Assembly (NCBI RefSeq): GCF_009649175.1
Contig: NZ_WJPO01000016.1
Coordinates: 1 to 64,000, forward strand
Direction: 5' to 3'
DNA length: 64,000 bases
From: Rhodovulum strictum
Lineage (GTDB): Bacteria; Pseudomonadota; Alphaproteobacteria; Rhodobacterales; Rhodobacteraceae
The notes under the pieces were generated by a model, which was not told where the DNA came from, did no database searches, and saw nothing but the letters and a program-made list of their open reading frames with translations. Made by a program: the position numbers and the translations under genes. Shown piece by piece: positions 34,797 to 43,950 of this stretch; the stretch's first letter is position 1, and each line of letters begins with the position of its first letter.

Positions 34797-35807
34797 TCAC
34801 CGCCCGCCGCGAGCGGGGCGCCGCGGCCGGTGGCCGTGCAACAGCTTGAAGCCTGCATCGCCGCCGATCTCTTGGGTCTCGACGAACAGCGTGGCAAGGT
34901 CGCGTTCATAGGGCAGATGGCGGTTGGCGACGACGAAGACCTGTCCGTGCGGGGCCAGCAGGCGGGCTGCGGCAGCAAGGAAGGCGCGGCCAAGGCCGGG
35001 ATCGGCCGCGCGCGCGCTGTGGAAGGGCGGGTTGGCCAGAACGATGTCGAAGGGCGCATCCCCAGAAAAGGCGGTGGCGTCCGCCCAGTGAAACCGCGCG
35101 CGGGGATCGGGCACATTGGCACGCGCGCAGGCAAGCGCGGCGTGGTCGGCCTCGATCAGATGCAGTTCGGCGATCTCGGGATGGGCGGCCAGCGCCTCGC
35201 CGGCCAGATAGCCCCAGCCGGCGCCCAGATCGGCCACCCGCCCCTTGAGCCTGGCAGGCAGCGCCGCAAGCAGGAGCGCCGAGCCCCGATCCACCCCGTC
35301 GGCCGAGAAGACACCCGGCGCGGTGCGGTAGCGGCCCGCGACCAGCGGCCCCGCGCCTGGGTGCCAGTCGGCGAAGGCGGCGGGGTCAGCGGTGAACGCG
35401 AAGCATTTGCCATGCGCCTTGGCAAAGGGCGCCGTGACCTCGGCCCCCTGCCCCTTGATCGCCTTGAAGAGGCTGTCGACCCCATCGGTCCTGGCGCCAT
35501 CCACGATCACCGGTCCGCCCCCCGTCAGCGCCAGTGCCTCGGCGATCCAGGCGCGGGCCAGCGCCTTGGCGCGCGGCACGACGACCAGGGCGGCCGCGAA
35601 CGCCCCTTCGGGTGCCACGGTTACGTCCCAGCCGCGCCGCGCCCAGGCATCGTGATCGGGGGCAAAGCCCTGGACGATCTGCACCCGGTCCCGGGGCAGC
35701 GCCGACAGATCCGCCCCTGCGCCGGGCCCGAACACCAATATCCGGCCGGTTTCGGGCAAGGCGACGGCGCCGCTTTCCAGCGCAAGGGTCAGGCGGCTGT
35801 CGGACAT
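34797..35807 (-). CDS. RsmC-like class I SAM-dependent methyltransferase (16S rRNA guanine-N2)
   Basis: The protein has 336 residues. A degenerate N-terminal methyltransferase-like half precedes a C-terminal catalytic half with VADLGAGWGYLAGEAL (SAM motif I), HLIEADHAAL and the N-methyltransferase motif DIVLANPPFHS. RsmC/RlmG proteins have this doubled architecture and methylate guanine N2 in ribosomal RNA. The last residues (GHRPRRPARGGR) are basic. RsmC is more likely than RlmG by length, but the target is not proven by sequence. Confidence 0.85.
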   Translation of the reverse strand: MSDSRLTLALESGAVALPETGRILVFGPGAGADLSALPRDRVQIVQGFAPDHDAWARRGWDVTVAPEGAFAAALVVVPRAKALARAWIAEALALTGGGPVIVDGARTDGVDSLFKAIKGQGAEVTAPFAKAHGKCFAFTADPAAFADWHPGAGPLVAGRYRTAPGVFSADGVDRGSALLLAALPARLKGRVADLGAGWGYLAGEALAAHPEIAELHLIEADHAALACARANVPDPRARFHWADATAFSGDAPFDIVLANPPFHSARAADPGLGRAFLAAAARLLAPHGQVFVVANRHLPYERDLATLFVETQEIGGDAGFKLLHGHRPRRPARGGR

Positions 35808-35838
35808 CGGGTGCTTTCCGGGAAGCGGGCGCGCAGCC

Positions 35839-36180
35839 CTATTCCCTTTCCATGGTGCATTGCAGCGGGTGCTGGTGGCGGCGGGCGAAATCCATCACCT
35901 GCGCGACCTTGGTCTCGGCCACCTCGAAGCTGAACACGCCCACAACCGCGACGCCCTTCTTGTGGACGACCAGCATCAGTTCAAAGGCCTGGGCATGGCT
36001 CATCCCGAAGAAGCGTTCCAGCACATGCACGACGAATTCCATCGGCGTGTAGTCGTCGTTCAGCAGCAGCACCTTGTAAAGCGGCGGGCGCTGGGTCTTG
36101 GGGCGCGTCTTGGTGATGACCCCGGTCTCGCCTTCGGGGTCGTCGCCCTTGTCGGCCATCATGCGAGGGTCGGTGGTCAC
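35839..36180 (-). CDS. clpS: ATP-dependent Clp protease adaptor ClpS
   Basis: The protein has 113 residues with the GTG start at 36180, which has GGAGA upstream; ATG codons at 36162 or 36159 are alternatives. The ClpS core is clear: [20 protein letters not shown], then [18 protein letters not shown] and [18 protein letters not shown]. It binds the N-domain of ClpA and delivers N-degron substrates (Leu, Phe, Trp or Tyr at the N-terminus) to ClpAP. No clpA is adjacent. Confidence 0.95.
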   Translation of the reverse strand: MTTDPRMMADKGDDPEGETGVITKTRPKTQRPPLYKVLLLNDDYTPMEFVVHVLERFFGMSHAQAFELMLVVHKKGVAVVGVFSFEVAETKVAQVMDFARRHQHPLQCTMERE

Positions 36181-36282
36181 GGCGGCCCGTCTCCGGCAAA
36201 TCGGGTGGTGTTCGGCTTGGACGCCTTTATATATGCGGGTCGGCCTGTCTGAAAAGGGCCGAGCAGGGGGGCCGGGCGCCAG

Positions 36283-36984
36283 ATGTCGCGGACAATCACG
36301 ACAATCGGTTTCGATGCCGACGACACGCTCTGGCAGAACGAGCGGTTCTTCCGCATGACGCAGGAGCGATTCGCCGGGCTGCTGGCCGATTACACCGAGA
36401 CCGGCCACCTGATGGAACGCCTGCTGGCGGCCGAAAAGCGCAACCTTGGGCATTACGGATTCGGCATCAAGGGCTTCGTGCTGTCGATGATCGAAACCGC
36501 GATCGAGGTGACAGAGGACCGGGTGCCCGCCTCTGTGATCCGCGAATTGCTGGCGGCAGGCCAGGAGATGCTGCGCCACCCGATCGAGTTGATGCCCGAG
36601 GCGCGCGAGGCCGTCGAGGCACTGGCGGCCAAGTACCGTATCCTTCTGATTACAAAGGGCGATCTACTGGATCAGGAGCGCAAGCTGGCGCAATCGGGGC
36701 TGGGCGATCTGTTCGACGGCGTCGAGATCGTCTCGGACAAGACCGCGCCGCGTTATGATGCGATCTTTGCCCGCCATGGCGAGGGGGCAAGCCGGGCGGT
36801 GATGGTGGGCAACTCGCTGAAGTCGGACGTGATTCCCGCCATCGAGGCAGGCGCCTGGGGCGTGTTTGTGCCGCATGACCTGACATGGGAGCTGGAACAT
36901 GCCGAGCCACCGCGCGGCCATGCCCGCTTTGCCGAACTGCAACATCTGGGCGAATTGCCCGGCCTGATCGCGGCGCTCGGATAA
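36283..36984 (+). CDS. HAD-superfamily hydrolase
   Basis: The protein has 233 residues. HAD motif I is GFDADDTLW (nucleophile and acid Asp), motif II LLITKGD, motif III the lysine in [11 protein letters not shown] and motif [16 protein letters not shown]. The helical cap lies between about 20 and 95. It is a soluble phosphatase of the YjjG/pyrimidine-nucleotidase-like group; the substrate is unknown. A hairpin terminator follows at 37061. Confidence 0.9.
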   Translation: MSRTITTIGFDADDTLWQNERFFRMTQERFAGLLADYTETGHLMERLLAAEKRNLGHYGFGIKGFVLSMIETAIEVTEDRVPASVIRELLAAGQEMLRHPIELMPEAREAVEALAAKYRILLITKGDLLDQERKLAQSGLGDLFDGVEIVSDKTAPRYDAIFARHGEGASRAVMVGNSLKSDVIPAIEAGAWGVFVPHDLTWELEHAEPPRGHARFAELQHLGELPGLIAALG

Positions 36985-37060
36985 GCCCGAAAGGCAGGAT
37001 TTGTTGCCCGGAGGGCCCGCCACGCCATATCTCGATTTACCTTTCCTTAACCTTCGAACT

Positions 37061-37080
37061 CCCCGAAAACGGGGTGTTTT
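37061..37080 (+). terminator. Rho-independent terminator after the HAD hydrolase gene
   Basis: CCCCG-AAAA-CGGGG (37061-37074) is followed by TGTTTT. A short GC stem with an AAAA loop and a T-rich tail, 76 bp after the stop, fits an intrinsic terminator. Confidence 0.6.
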
Positions 37081-37170
37081 CCGTCGCGGCCGGCTGTGCT
37101 AGGCTTCGCGAAGAAGCGATCGCCCACCACAAAAATCCGGGCGACGAGAGGCAGTGAAAAGGCAACAGCC

Positions 37171-38676
37171 GTGCAACGTTCGGGGCAATACGTCCGGCGC
37201 GTACTTTTCGTATCGCTCATCGCGGTTGCGATGGCGTTCGTGACATCCGGGGCGCGCGCCGCGCCCTTCGCGGCGATGGTGATCGACGCGCGGTCGGGCG
37301 AGGTTCTGCATGCGCAGAACGCCGACACGCAGTTGCATCCGGCCTCGCTGACCAAGATGATGACGCTCTACATCGCCTTCGAGGCGGTGCAGAATGGCGA
37401 GATCAGTCTGGACGATTATGTGACCGTCTCGCGCAAGGCCGCGGCCGAGCCTCCCTCCAAGCTGGGGCTGAAGCCCGGCCAGCGAATCCAGTTGCGCCAT
37501 CTGATCCGCGCAGCGGCGGTCAAGTCGGCCAATGACGCGGCCACCGCCATCGGCGAGGCGATCGAAGGGTCCGAGGCCGCCTTTGCCCGGCGCATGAACC
37601 GCACCGCAAGGTCGCTGGGCATGACCCGGACCAATTTCCGCAATGCCCATGGCCTGACGCAAGAGGGGCATCTGTCCACCGCGCGGGACATGACCACGCT
37701 GGGGCGCGCGCTGTTCTATCACTATCCGCAGTATTACAACATCTTCTCGCGCGAGACGACGGATGCGGGCATCGCGCAGGTGTCGAACACCAACCGCCGC
37801 CTGCTGTCCAGCTATCGCGGCGCCGACGGGATCAAGACCGGCTACACCCGCGCGGCGGGGTTCAACCTTGTCGCATCGGCCGACCGTGGCGGAAAGCGGA
37901 TCATCGCGACGGTGTTCGGCGGCGCCTCTCCGGTGGCGCGCAATGCCAAGGTGGCGGAACTGCTCGATCTGGGCTTCCAGCGTTCCCCGACCCGCGTTGC
38001 GGTGCGCACGCCGGCCCGCCCGGTCTATGTCGCCAGCGCCGGGCCAGAGGAAAGCCCGGTGCCTGCGGCCCGCGCTTCGACACAGCTTGCCGCCTCGCCC
38101 CGCCCGCCGAAACGGCCGGGCTTCGAGCCGCCCGCCGCCATCGTGGCCGCCGTCGCCGAAAGCGTCGAGAACGCGCTGGCCTCGGCGCAGGCCGAGATCG
38201 CGGCCGCAGCGCGCGCCGAGACGGCCCCCGTGCCCAATCCAGCCCCTGCCGCCGATCCGGCCCCCGCGCCTGTCGCAACAGCCGCGGCAGAGCCCGCGCC
38301 GCGCCCGGTACCGACCCTGACGCCACGCGCCCGGCCCGAGGCGATCATGCCGGCCGCCGCCAATGCAACCACGCCGCCCGCGTCCTCGGCCGACGAGATC
38401 GGCCAAGAGGTCGTGACCCGGCTTTCGTCTTCGGGCGGGCGGATGTGGGGCGTCAATATCGGGCGCTTCGGCTCGCGCCATCAGGCCGAGCGGGTGCTTC
38501 TGATCACGGCGCTGCAAGAGATCGGAACGCTCGATACCGCGCTGCGCAAGGTCGTGCAAAGCAACCGCGGGTTCGAGGCGAATTTCATCGGCATGACCGA
38601 GGAAGAGGCCGCGCTTGCCTGCCGCAGGCTGCAATCGAACGGCTCCGAATGCACCACGATCGGCCCGCAATCGTGA
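37171..38676 (+). CDS. D-alanyl-D-alanine carboxypeptidase (DacA/DacF type) with SPOR-like C-terminus
   Basis: The protein has 501 residues. A signal peptide (VLFVSLIAVAMAFVTSGARA) is followed by a serine penicillin-binding domain with ASLTK (SxxK), KSAND (SxN) and DGIKTGYT (KTG). A Pro/Ala-rich linker (about 290-410) follows, then a SPOR-like domain (about 420-495: WGVNIGRFGSRHQAERVLLI) that would bind denuded septal peptidoglycan. It trims the terminal D-Ala from stem peptides in the periplasm. The GTG at 37171 is preferred because AAAAGG precedes it; the frame is open to 37096. The stop overlaps the next start (GTGA). Confidence 0.92.
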   Translation: MQRSGQYVRRVLFVSLIAVAMAFVTSGARAAPFAAMVIDARSGEVLHAQNADTQLHPASLTKMMTLYIAFEAVQNGEISLDDYVTVSRKAAAEPPSKLGLKPGQRIQLRHLIRAAAVKSANDAATAIGEAIEGSEAAFARRMNRTARSLGMTRTNFRNAHGLTQEGHLSTARDMTTLGRALFYHYPQYYNIFSRETTDAGIAQVSNTNRRLLSSYRGADGIKTGYTRAAGFNLVASADRGGKRIIATVFGGASPVARNAKVAELLDLGFQRSPTRVAVRTPARPVYVASAGPEESPVPAARASTQLAASPRPPKRPGFEPPAAIVAAVAESVENALASAQAEIAAAARAETAPVPNPAPAADPAPAPVATAAAEPAPRPVPTLTPRARPEAIMPAAANATTPPASSADEIGQEVVTRLSSSGGRMWGVNIGRFGSRHQAERVLLITALQEIGTLDTALRKVVQSNRGFEANFIGMTEEEAALACRRLQSNGSECTTIGPQS

Positions 38677-39359
38677 CGGTCTACGCGATCTACGCCCCGC
38701 CCGTGCCCTCGCTGGCGATCGCGGGGTCCGAGGCACGGTTTCCGGTGCGGCGGATTTTTTGCGTCGGGCGGAACTACGCCGCCCATATCCGCGAAATGGG
38801 CAATGACGAGCGCGAGCCGCCCTTCTTCTTTGCCAAGCCCGCCGATGCCCTGGTCGAGGATGGCGCGACCATCCCCTACCCGCCCGCAACCCGTGACCTG
38901 CATCAGGAGGCCGAGCTTGTCGTTGCTATCGGGCTGGGCGGCGCCGATCTGTCGCCCGAGGCGGCGCTGGCCCATGTCTGGGGCTATGCGCCGGGCAACG
39001 ACCTGACCCGGCGCGACATGCAGGCCGAGGCCAAGGCCGCAGGCCGCCCCTGGGACATGGCCAAGGGCTTCGACAATTCGGCAATCTGCGGTGCGCTGGT
39101 CCCGGCCGCGCAGATCGGCCATCCCGCAACAGGCCGCATCCGCTGCACCGTGAACGGAACGCTCCGGCAGGACGCGGATCTGGCGGACATGATCTGGCCT
39201 GTGCCGCAGGTCATCGCCCATCTGTCGCGGCTGGTCACCCTTGCCCCGGGCGATCTGATCTATACCGGCACGCCTGCGGGCGTGGGCGCGCTGGGCCCCG
39301 GTGATGTCTGCATGGTCGAGATCGACGGGATCGGCGCGGTGACGGCGCGCATCGCGTGA
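38673..39359 (+). CDS. Fumarylacetoacetate hydrolase (FAH)-family protein
   Basis: The protein has 228 residues. FAH landmarks are VGRNYAAHIREMG, PFFFAKPADAL, metal-binding HQEAELVVAIG, GYAPGNDLTRRDMQ and GDLIYTGTPAGVGAL. Single-domain members act as oxaloacetate decarboxylases, acylpyruvate hydrolases or related enzymes. The GTG at 38673 overlaps the carboxypeptidase stop by 4 bp, so translation is coupled. It converges with ccoS. The substrate is not set by sequence. Confidence 0.9.
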   Translation: MTVYAIYAPPVPSLAIAGSEARFPVRRIFCVGRNYAAHIREMGNDEREPPFFFAKPADALVEDGATIPYPPATRDLHQEAELVVAIGLGGADLSPEAALAHVWGYAPGNDLTRRDMQAEAKAAGRPWDMAKGFDNSAICGALVPAAQIGHPATGRIRCTVNGTLRQDADLADMIWPVPQVIAHLSRLVTLAPGDLIYTGTPAGVGALGPGDVCMVEIDGIGAVTARIA

Positions 39360-39362
39360 CGC

Positions 39363-39521
39363 TCAGGGTTTCGGCCGGTCGTCCCAGTCGTCGTTGAGGA
39401 TGCGCTGCGAGTCGCCTTCGGGGTCTTCGTACTGGCGATGTTTCAGCGCCCAGAAAAAGGCCGCAAGTCCCAGCCCGCCCAGGAACAGCGCAATCGGGAT
39501 GAGGAAGGCGAGCACTTCCAT
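39363..39521 (-). CDS. ccoS: Cytochrome oxidase maturation protein CcoS
   Basis: The protein has 52 residues. Read directly from the minus strand, it has one membrane helix (MEVLAFLIPIALFLGGLGLA and onward), followed by FFWALKHRQYEDPEGDSQRI and a short acidic tail with DDWDDRP. The helix followed by 'W-x-QYDD/EDPE' is the CcoS signature. It is needed to insert cofactors into cbb3 oxidase. It is the last gene of ccoGHIS, starting 6 bp after the ccoI stop. Confidence 0.93.
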   Translation of the reverse strand: MEVLAFLIPIALFLGGLGLAAFFWALKHRQYEDPEGDSQRILNDDWDDRPKP

Positions 39522-39526
39522 CGCGT

Positions 39527-41707
39527 CTACCTCAGCCGCAGCGCGTTCAGCGACACGGTGATCGAACTGAGCGACATCGCCAGCGCCGCCCAGAGCGGGG
39601 TGCAGAAGCCCAGCAGCGCGACCGGCACGAAGACGGCGTTGTAAAGCCCGGACTGCCAGAAATTCTGGCGGATGCGACGGACCGAGACCTTGGCCATGCG
39701 CACCGCATCGGCAATCGGCGCGATGTCGCGGCCCAGGAGCACCATGTCAGACGCCGCCCGCGCCGCATCCAGCGCAGAGGCGGGCGAGATCGAGACATGT
39801 GCCGCCGACAGCGCCACGGTGTCGTTCAGCCCGTCGCCCACCATCAGGACGCGGTGGCCCTGATCCTGCAACGCGGCGATCCTGGCGGCCTTGTCCTGCG
39901 GCAGCGCGTTTGCCTGCCAATGCTCGATCCCCAGCCGCTGCGCCATGGCCTCGACCGCGGCCGTAACATCGCCCGAGATCAGCCAGACCGCCTTGCCCTG
40001 CGCCCGCAGCGCCTGCACGACCTCTTCGGCACCGGGGCGCAAGGCGTCGGTGAAGGTAAAGCTGCGCGTCTCGTCGCCGAGCGACAGGTAGGCCCCCGTC
40101 GTGGCGCAATGGGTGGCACCGACCCAGCCCGCGCGGCCCAGCTTGACCTCCCGCCCCTGCCATGTCCCCTGCACCCCGTAGCCCGGCGCCTCGCGCAGAT
40201 CGGCGACCTGGGCCGGGCGCAGCCCGCGCGCGCGCAGCGCCGTCGCCAGTGCGCGCGCCAGCGGGTGCGAGGACGCCTCGGCCAGCGCCAGCGCGACGCG
40301 CAGCGCCTGTTCGGGTTGGGTGTCGAGATTGTCGGGAACCGGCGTGCCCATGGTCAGCGTGCCGGTCTTGTCGAAGACGACGGTATCGACCTCGGCCAGC
40401 CGTTCCAGCGCGGTGCCGTCCTTGATCAGCAGCCCCTTGCGGAACAACCGGCCGCTTGCGGCGGTCACGACGGCCGGAACCGCAAGGCCCAGCGCGCAGG
40501 GGCAGGTGATGATCAGCGTGGCGATGGCGACATTGACCGAAAGCCGCAGATCGCCCCCGGAAATCCACATCCAGGCGGCAAAGGCCCCCAGCGATAGCAG
40601 CGGGATGGTCGGCGCATAGGCCCGGGCGGCGCGGTCGGCCAGCGTGGTATAGCGGTTGCGCGCAGATTCCGCCGCCGCCACCAGATCGGCCATGCGATGC
40701 AGAGAGCTGTCGCGCCCCGCCGCCGTCACGCGCACCGTCAGCGGCCCGGTCAGGTTGACCTCGCCCGCACTGAGCTGTGCCCCCTCGGCGGTGACCACCG
40801 GCAGCGTCTCGCCGGTAAGAAGCGAGCGGTCGACCTCGGACCGGCCTGCGGTCACGATCCCGTCCACCGGCACCCGGCCACCGGGCCGGACCAGCACCAG
40901 ATCGCCCACCGCAAGCTGCGCAACCGGCACCGTGGTTTCGGCGCCGTCGTTCAGCAGGATCGCGCGGGGCACCTCGAGCGCGGCCAGTTCCTGCGCCGCA
41001 GAGCGCGCCAGCGCGCGGGCGCGGTGGTCCAGATAGCGGCCGATCAGCAGGAAGAAGGTCAGCATCAGCACCGCCTCGAAATAGGCGTGGTGGCCAGACT
41101 TAAGCGTTTCGTAAAGCGAGATCGCGACCGTCAGCACCAGCGCCAGCGCAATCGGGCCGTCCATGTTCAGCCGCCCTGCCCGTAGCGCCCCCAGCGCCGA
41201 GCGGAAGAAGGGCTGACCGGCAAAGGCCACGGTCGGAATCGCGATCAGGGCCGAGATCAGGTGGAACATGTCGCGCGTGGCGTCCGCCGCTCCCGCCCAG
41301 ACCGCCACCGACAGGATCATGATGTTCATCATCGCGAAGCCGGCAACGCCGACGCGCATCAGAAGATCGCGGCCCTGCCTGTCGGTCTCGGTCATCGACA
41401 GAACGCCCGCGTCAAGCTCGTGCGCCTCGTAGCCCTCGCGGCCCAGCCGCTCGATCAGCGCGGCGGCGGTAACCTCGGGTTCGGCATCGACGCTGACGCG
41501 CTTCAGCGTCAGGTTCACCCGCGCCGAGCGCACGCCGGGATGGCGGGCAAGGGCGCGCTCGACGGTGCCGATGCAGGCGGCGCAATGAACGGTCGGCAGC
41601 GACAGCAGCAGCCGCGCATCCTTCGGCACCTCTGCGGCCTCCATCGCGGCGGGCACGGCGGCGCAGGCCGGGCAGGCCGAGGTCCGGGGGTTCAGGGCCG
41701 CGTCCAT
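39527..41707 (-). CDS. ccoI: Copper-exporting P1B-type ATPase CcoI
   Basis: The protein has 726 residues. An N-terminal CPAC segment is followed by a heavy-metal-associated domain with TVHCAACIGTVERAL, eight membrane helices with the ion motif ITCPCALGLAVP, the phosphatase motif LLTGETLP, phosphorylation site VFDKTGTLTMG, SSHPLARAL and hinge MVGDGLND. It moves copper across the inner membrane for the CuB centre of cbb3 oxidase. The ATG at 41707 is chosen because upstream codons belong to ccoH. Confidence 0.95.
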   Translation of the reverse strand: MDAALNPRTSACPACAAVPAAMEAAEVPKDARLLLSLPTVHCAACIGTVERALARHPGVRSARVNLTLKRVSVDAEPEVTAAALIERLGREGYEAHELDAGVLSMTETDRQGRDLLMRVGVAGFAMMNIMILSVAVWAGAADATRDMFHLISALIAIPTVAFAGQPFFRSALGALRAGRLNMDGPIALALVLTVAISLYETLKSGHHAYFEAVLMLTFFLLIGRYLDHRARALARSAAQELAALEVPRAILLNDGAETTVPVAQLAVGDLVLVRPGGRVPVDGIVTAGRSEVDRSLLTGETLPVVTAEGAQLSAGEVNLTGPLTVRVTAAGRDSSLHRMADLVAAAESARNRYTTLADRAARAYAPTIPLLSLGAFAAWMWISGGDLRLSVNVAIATLIITCPCALGLAVPAVVTAASGRLFRKGLLIKDGTALERLAEVDTVVFDKTGTLTMGTPVPDNLDTQPEQALRVALALAEASSHPLARALATALRARGLRPAQVADLREAPGYGVQGTWQGREVKLGRAGWVGATHCATTGAYLSLGDETRSFTFTDALRPGAEEVVQALRAQGKAVWLISGDVTAAVEAMAQRLGIEHWQANALPQDKAARIAALQDQGHRVLMVGDGLNDTVALSAAHVSISPASALDAARAASDMVLLGRDIAPIADAVRMAKVSVRRIRQNFWQSGLYNAVFVPVALLGFCTPLWAALAMSLSSITVSLNALRLR

Positions 41708-41711
41708 CGGA

Positions 41712-42176
41712 CTAGCCCCGGACGTAAAGTTGCAAGCGCTGGCGGAACAGCGTGCCGTCCTCGGCCCGGGCGTCCAGGCGCACCGTCCAGTAGCCGGGGC
41801 CCAGATCCATCGGGGCGGTGAACGCGCCGTTGAAATAGGCAAGCTCGGGCACGCGGTCGTCGCGGTTGCTGGTGGCCCGGCCGATCAACACCTCGATCTC
41901 GGGCACGGGCACGGGCTGGCCATCGGCATCGTCGATGCGCAGATGGAAAAGCCGGGCCTCGGCATCGTACTCGGCCGCCGCGACCCAGCCCAGCGCCTGC
42001 TGCGCATCGCGCATCGCGTCGAATTGCTGGCTTGCGACATAGGAGTTGCGGACCTCGAGACCGGGGAAGGTGCTGACCGCCTTGAACGCCATGAAAAGGT
42101 TGACGACGATGATCACGCCGAAAAAGGACAGCACGATGATCAGAACCTTGCGGCCGGTCAGTTCGTTCGTGTTCAC
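41712..42176 (-). CDS. ccoH: Cytochrome oxidase assembly protein CcoH (FixH)
   Basis: The protein has 154 residues. One N-terminal membrane helix (VLIIVLSFFGVIIVVNLFMA) is followed by a periplasmic FixH domain with FKAVSTFPGLEVRNSYVASQ and the closing beta-rich region LGPGYWTVRLDAR. It is stably associated with the assembling cbb3 oxidase. The GTG at 42176 overlaps the ccoG stop by 4 bp and has GAAGGA upstream. Confidence 0.93.
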   Translation of the reverse strand: MNTNELTGRKVLIIVLSFFGVIIVVNLFMAFKAVSTFPGLEVRNSYVASQQFDAMRDAQQALGWVAAAEYDAEARLFHLRIDDADGQPVPVPEIEVLIGRATSNRDDRVPELAYFNGAFTAPMDLGPGYWTVRLDARAEDGTLFRQRLQLYVRG

Positions 42177-43606
42177 TGCGCTGTCCTTCCGTGGAAGATG
42201 GTGTCGTTGAAGGCGCGTTCGGCGGCGGCCAGATCCTCCAGCCACAGCCGCATCGCGGTGGTTTGCGCGGTCGCGGGCGCGCTGCCCGGGGGGGCGATGA
42301 CATAGACGCGCTTCAGTTCGGTCACGTCGGGCGGCACCGTGAACACGCCATCCTCGGCGCCCTCGATCTCGATCGTGAACTGGTCGCTCGGCGTGACGGT
42401 GATCGCGAAATCGCGCGGCGCGCCCTGCATGTTGCGCACGCGCACCTCATAGGCGTTGCGGATCGAGCCGTCGGACAGTGTGACGAAGGTCGGATTGCGG
42501 ACCGGCGCCACCGTCATGTCGATATCCGACCGCACGAACAGCGCGACCAGCAGGCCGATGCCGACCGCCGACCACAGCGTGGTGTAAAGGATGGTGCGGG
42601 TGCGGAAGACATGGGTCCAGATCGAGCGGGGCTTTTCGCCCGCGCGTTCCCGTGTTTCGTCCGACAGCGCCATGTACCCGACCAGCCCGCGCGGCTTGCC
42701 GATCTTGTCCATCACCTCGTCGCAGGCGTCGATGCACAGCCCGCAGGTGATGCAGGCCAGTTGCTGGCCGTCGCGGATGTCGATGCCCATGGGGCAGACA
42801 TTCACGCAGGCAAAACAGTCGATGCAATCGCCCAGCGCCTCGGCGCCCTCGGCCTTGCGATGCTTGCCGCGCGGCTCGCCGCGCCAGTCGCGATAGGCGA
42901 TGGTGATGGTGTCCTCGTCCATCATCGCGGCCTGTATGCGCGGCCAGGGACACATGTAGATGCAGACCTGTTCGCGCATGAACCCGCCCAGGATCAGCGT
43001 CGTCAGGGTCAGAACAAGGATCGTGGAATAGGCGATAAGATGGGCGTCAAGCGTGACAAGCTGCCAAAGCAGCGTCGGTGCGTCGGCGAAGTAGAACACC
43101 CAGGCCCCGCCCGTCGCCACCGAGATCGCCAGCCACAGCGTCCATTTGCTCAGCCGCAGGCGGGCCTTGCGGAAATCCCATTTCTGGTTCCACAGCTTCA
43201 CCCGCTTGTTGCGGTCGCCCTCGATCCAGCGCTCGGTCAGGATGAACAGATCGGTCCAGACCGTCTGCGGGCACAGATAGCCGCACCAGACGCGCCCCAG
43301 CGCCGAGGTGAACAGGAACAGACCCAGCCCCGCCATGATCAGAAGGCCCGCGACGAAATAGAACTCGTGCGGCCAGATCTCGATCCAGAAGAAGAAGAAG
43401 CGCCGGTTGGCCAGGTCGATCAGAACTGCCTGATCGGGCAGGTTCGGGCCGCGGTCCCAGCGTATCCAGGGCAGCAGGTAATAGATGCCCAGGCAGATCG
43501 CGAGAAGCCACCATCTTAGAGTCCGGAACTTGCCCGACACGCGGCGCGGAAAGATCGGTTCGCGGGCGACGTACAGGCGTTCGGGGGTCTGGTCTGTCGA
43601 GCTCAC
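42173..43606 (-). CDS. ccoG: Cytochrome oxidase accessory ferredoxin-like protein CcoG (RdxA/FixG)
   Basis: The protein has 477 residues. Several membrane helices precede a dicluster ferredoxin region (CIDCFACVNVCPMGI and LACITCGLCIDACDEVM), a further helix and a C-terminal immunoglobulin-like domain (about 370-470). CcoG is a Cu2+ reductase that helps supply Cu+ for cbb3 assembly. The start is a GTG. A small hairpin CGGGCT/AGCCCG (43621-43635) lies before it. It is the first gene of ccoGHIS. Confidence 0.95.
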   Translation of the reverse strand: MSSTDQTPERLYVAREPIFPRRVSGKFRTLRWWLLAICLGIYYLLPWIRWDRGPNLPDQAVLIDLANRRFFFFWIEIWPHEFYFVAGLLIMAGLGLFLFTSALGRVWCGYLCPQTVWTDLFILTERWIEGDRNKRVKLWNQKWDFRKARLRLSKWTLWLAISVATGGAWVFYFADAPTLLWQLVTLDAHLIAYSTILVLTLTTLILGGFMREQVCIYMCPWPRIQAAMMDEDTITIAYRDWRGEPRGKHRKAEGAEALGDCIDCFACVNVCPMGIDIRDGQQLACITCGLCIDACDEVMDKIGKPRGLVGYMALSDETRERAGEKPRSIWTHVFRTRTILYTTLWSAVGIGLLVALFVRSDIDMTVAPVRNPTFVTLSDGSIRNAYEVRVRNMQGAPRDFAITVTPSDQFTIEIEGAEDGVFTVPPDVTELKRVYVIAPPGSAPATAQTTAMRLWLEDLAAAERAFNDTIFHGRTAQ

Positions 43607-43867
43607 AGGCTCACTCCGTTCGGGCTGGCAGCCCGGCCGGTCGGCCCCGGCGCGACACTGGCCCCAGCAATATGGTCAACTAAACACCCTGAGCCCGGCG
43701 AATGGAAGCGTTCGGCCGATCACTTTGCGGGCTGCGGGTCAGCTTGAAAGCACCGAATCGGACCGCCCCGCAACCGAGAACTGGAAAAGTTCCAAATCTG
43801 TGCGCAGACGAACAGCGGTATCTCATCTGGCGCGCTGGACGGGTTGGGGAGGATGCGCAAGGATGAA
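43607..43867. promoter_or_regulatory. Intergenic region upstream of ccoG
   Basis: No gene is supported between ccoG and the terminator of ccoP. A hairpin CGGGCT-GGC-AGCCCG lies at 43621-43635, just outside the ccoG ribosome binding site, and TTGACC can be read toward ccoG at 43675-43680. I found no TTGAT-N4-ATCAA-type box here, unlike upstream of ccoN. A promoter must lie here because ccoP ends upstream with hairpins. Confidence 0.35.
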
Positions 43868-43939
43868 CACCGGCCCCCGTGGAAACGCGCGAACAGGATG
43901 GGGGCCGGTGCCATCGACCGGGGGCCTCGCGGCCCCCGG
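43868..43939 (-). terminator. Two strong hairpins after ccoP (end of ccoNOQP)
   Basis: CCGGGGGCC/GGCCCCCGG (43918-43939, 4-nt loop) and CACCGGCCCCC/GGGGGCCGGTG (43868-43910, 21-nt loop) follow the ccoP stop. There is no T run, so termination may be partial or Rho-assisted, or the stems may stabilise the 3' end. Confidence 0.55.
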
Positions 43940-43950
43940 AAGACTTTAAA

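Noticed and set aside
43607-43950. FNR box upstream of ccoG
   Set aside because: TTGACC at 43675-43680 (minus) and a TTGAAA lack the matching half-site; neither forms TTGAT-N4-ATCAA.
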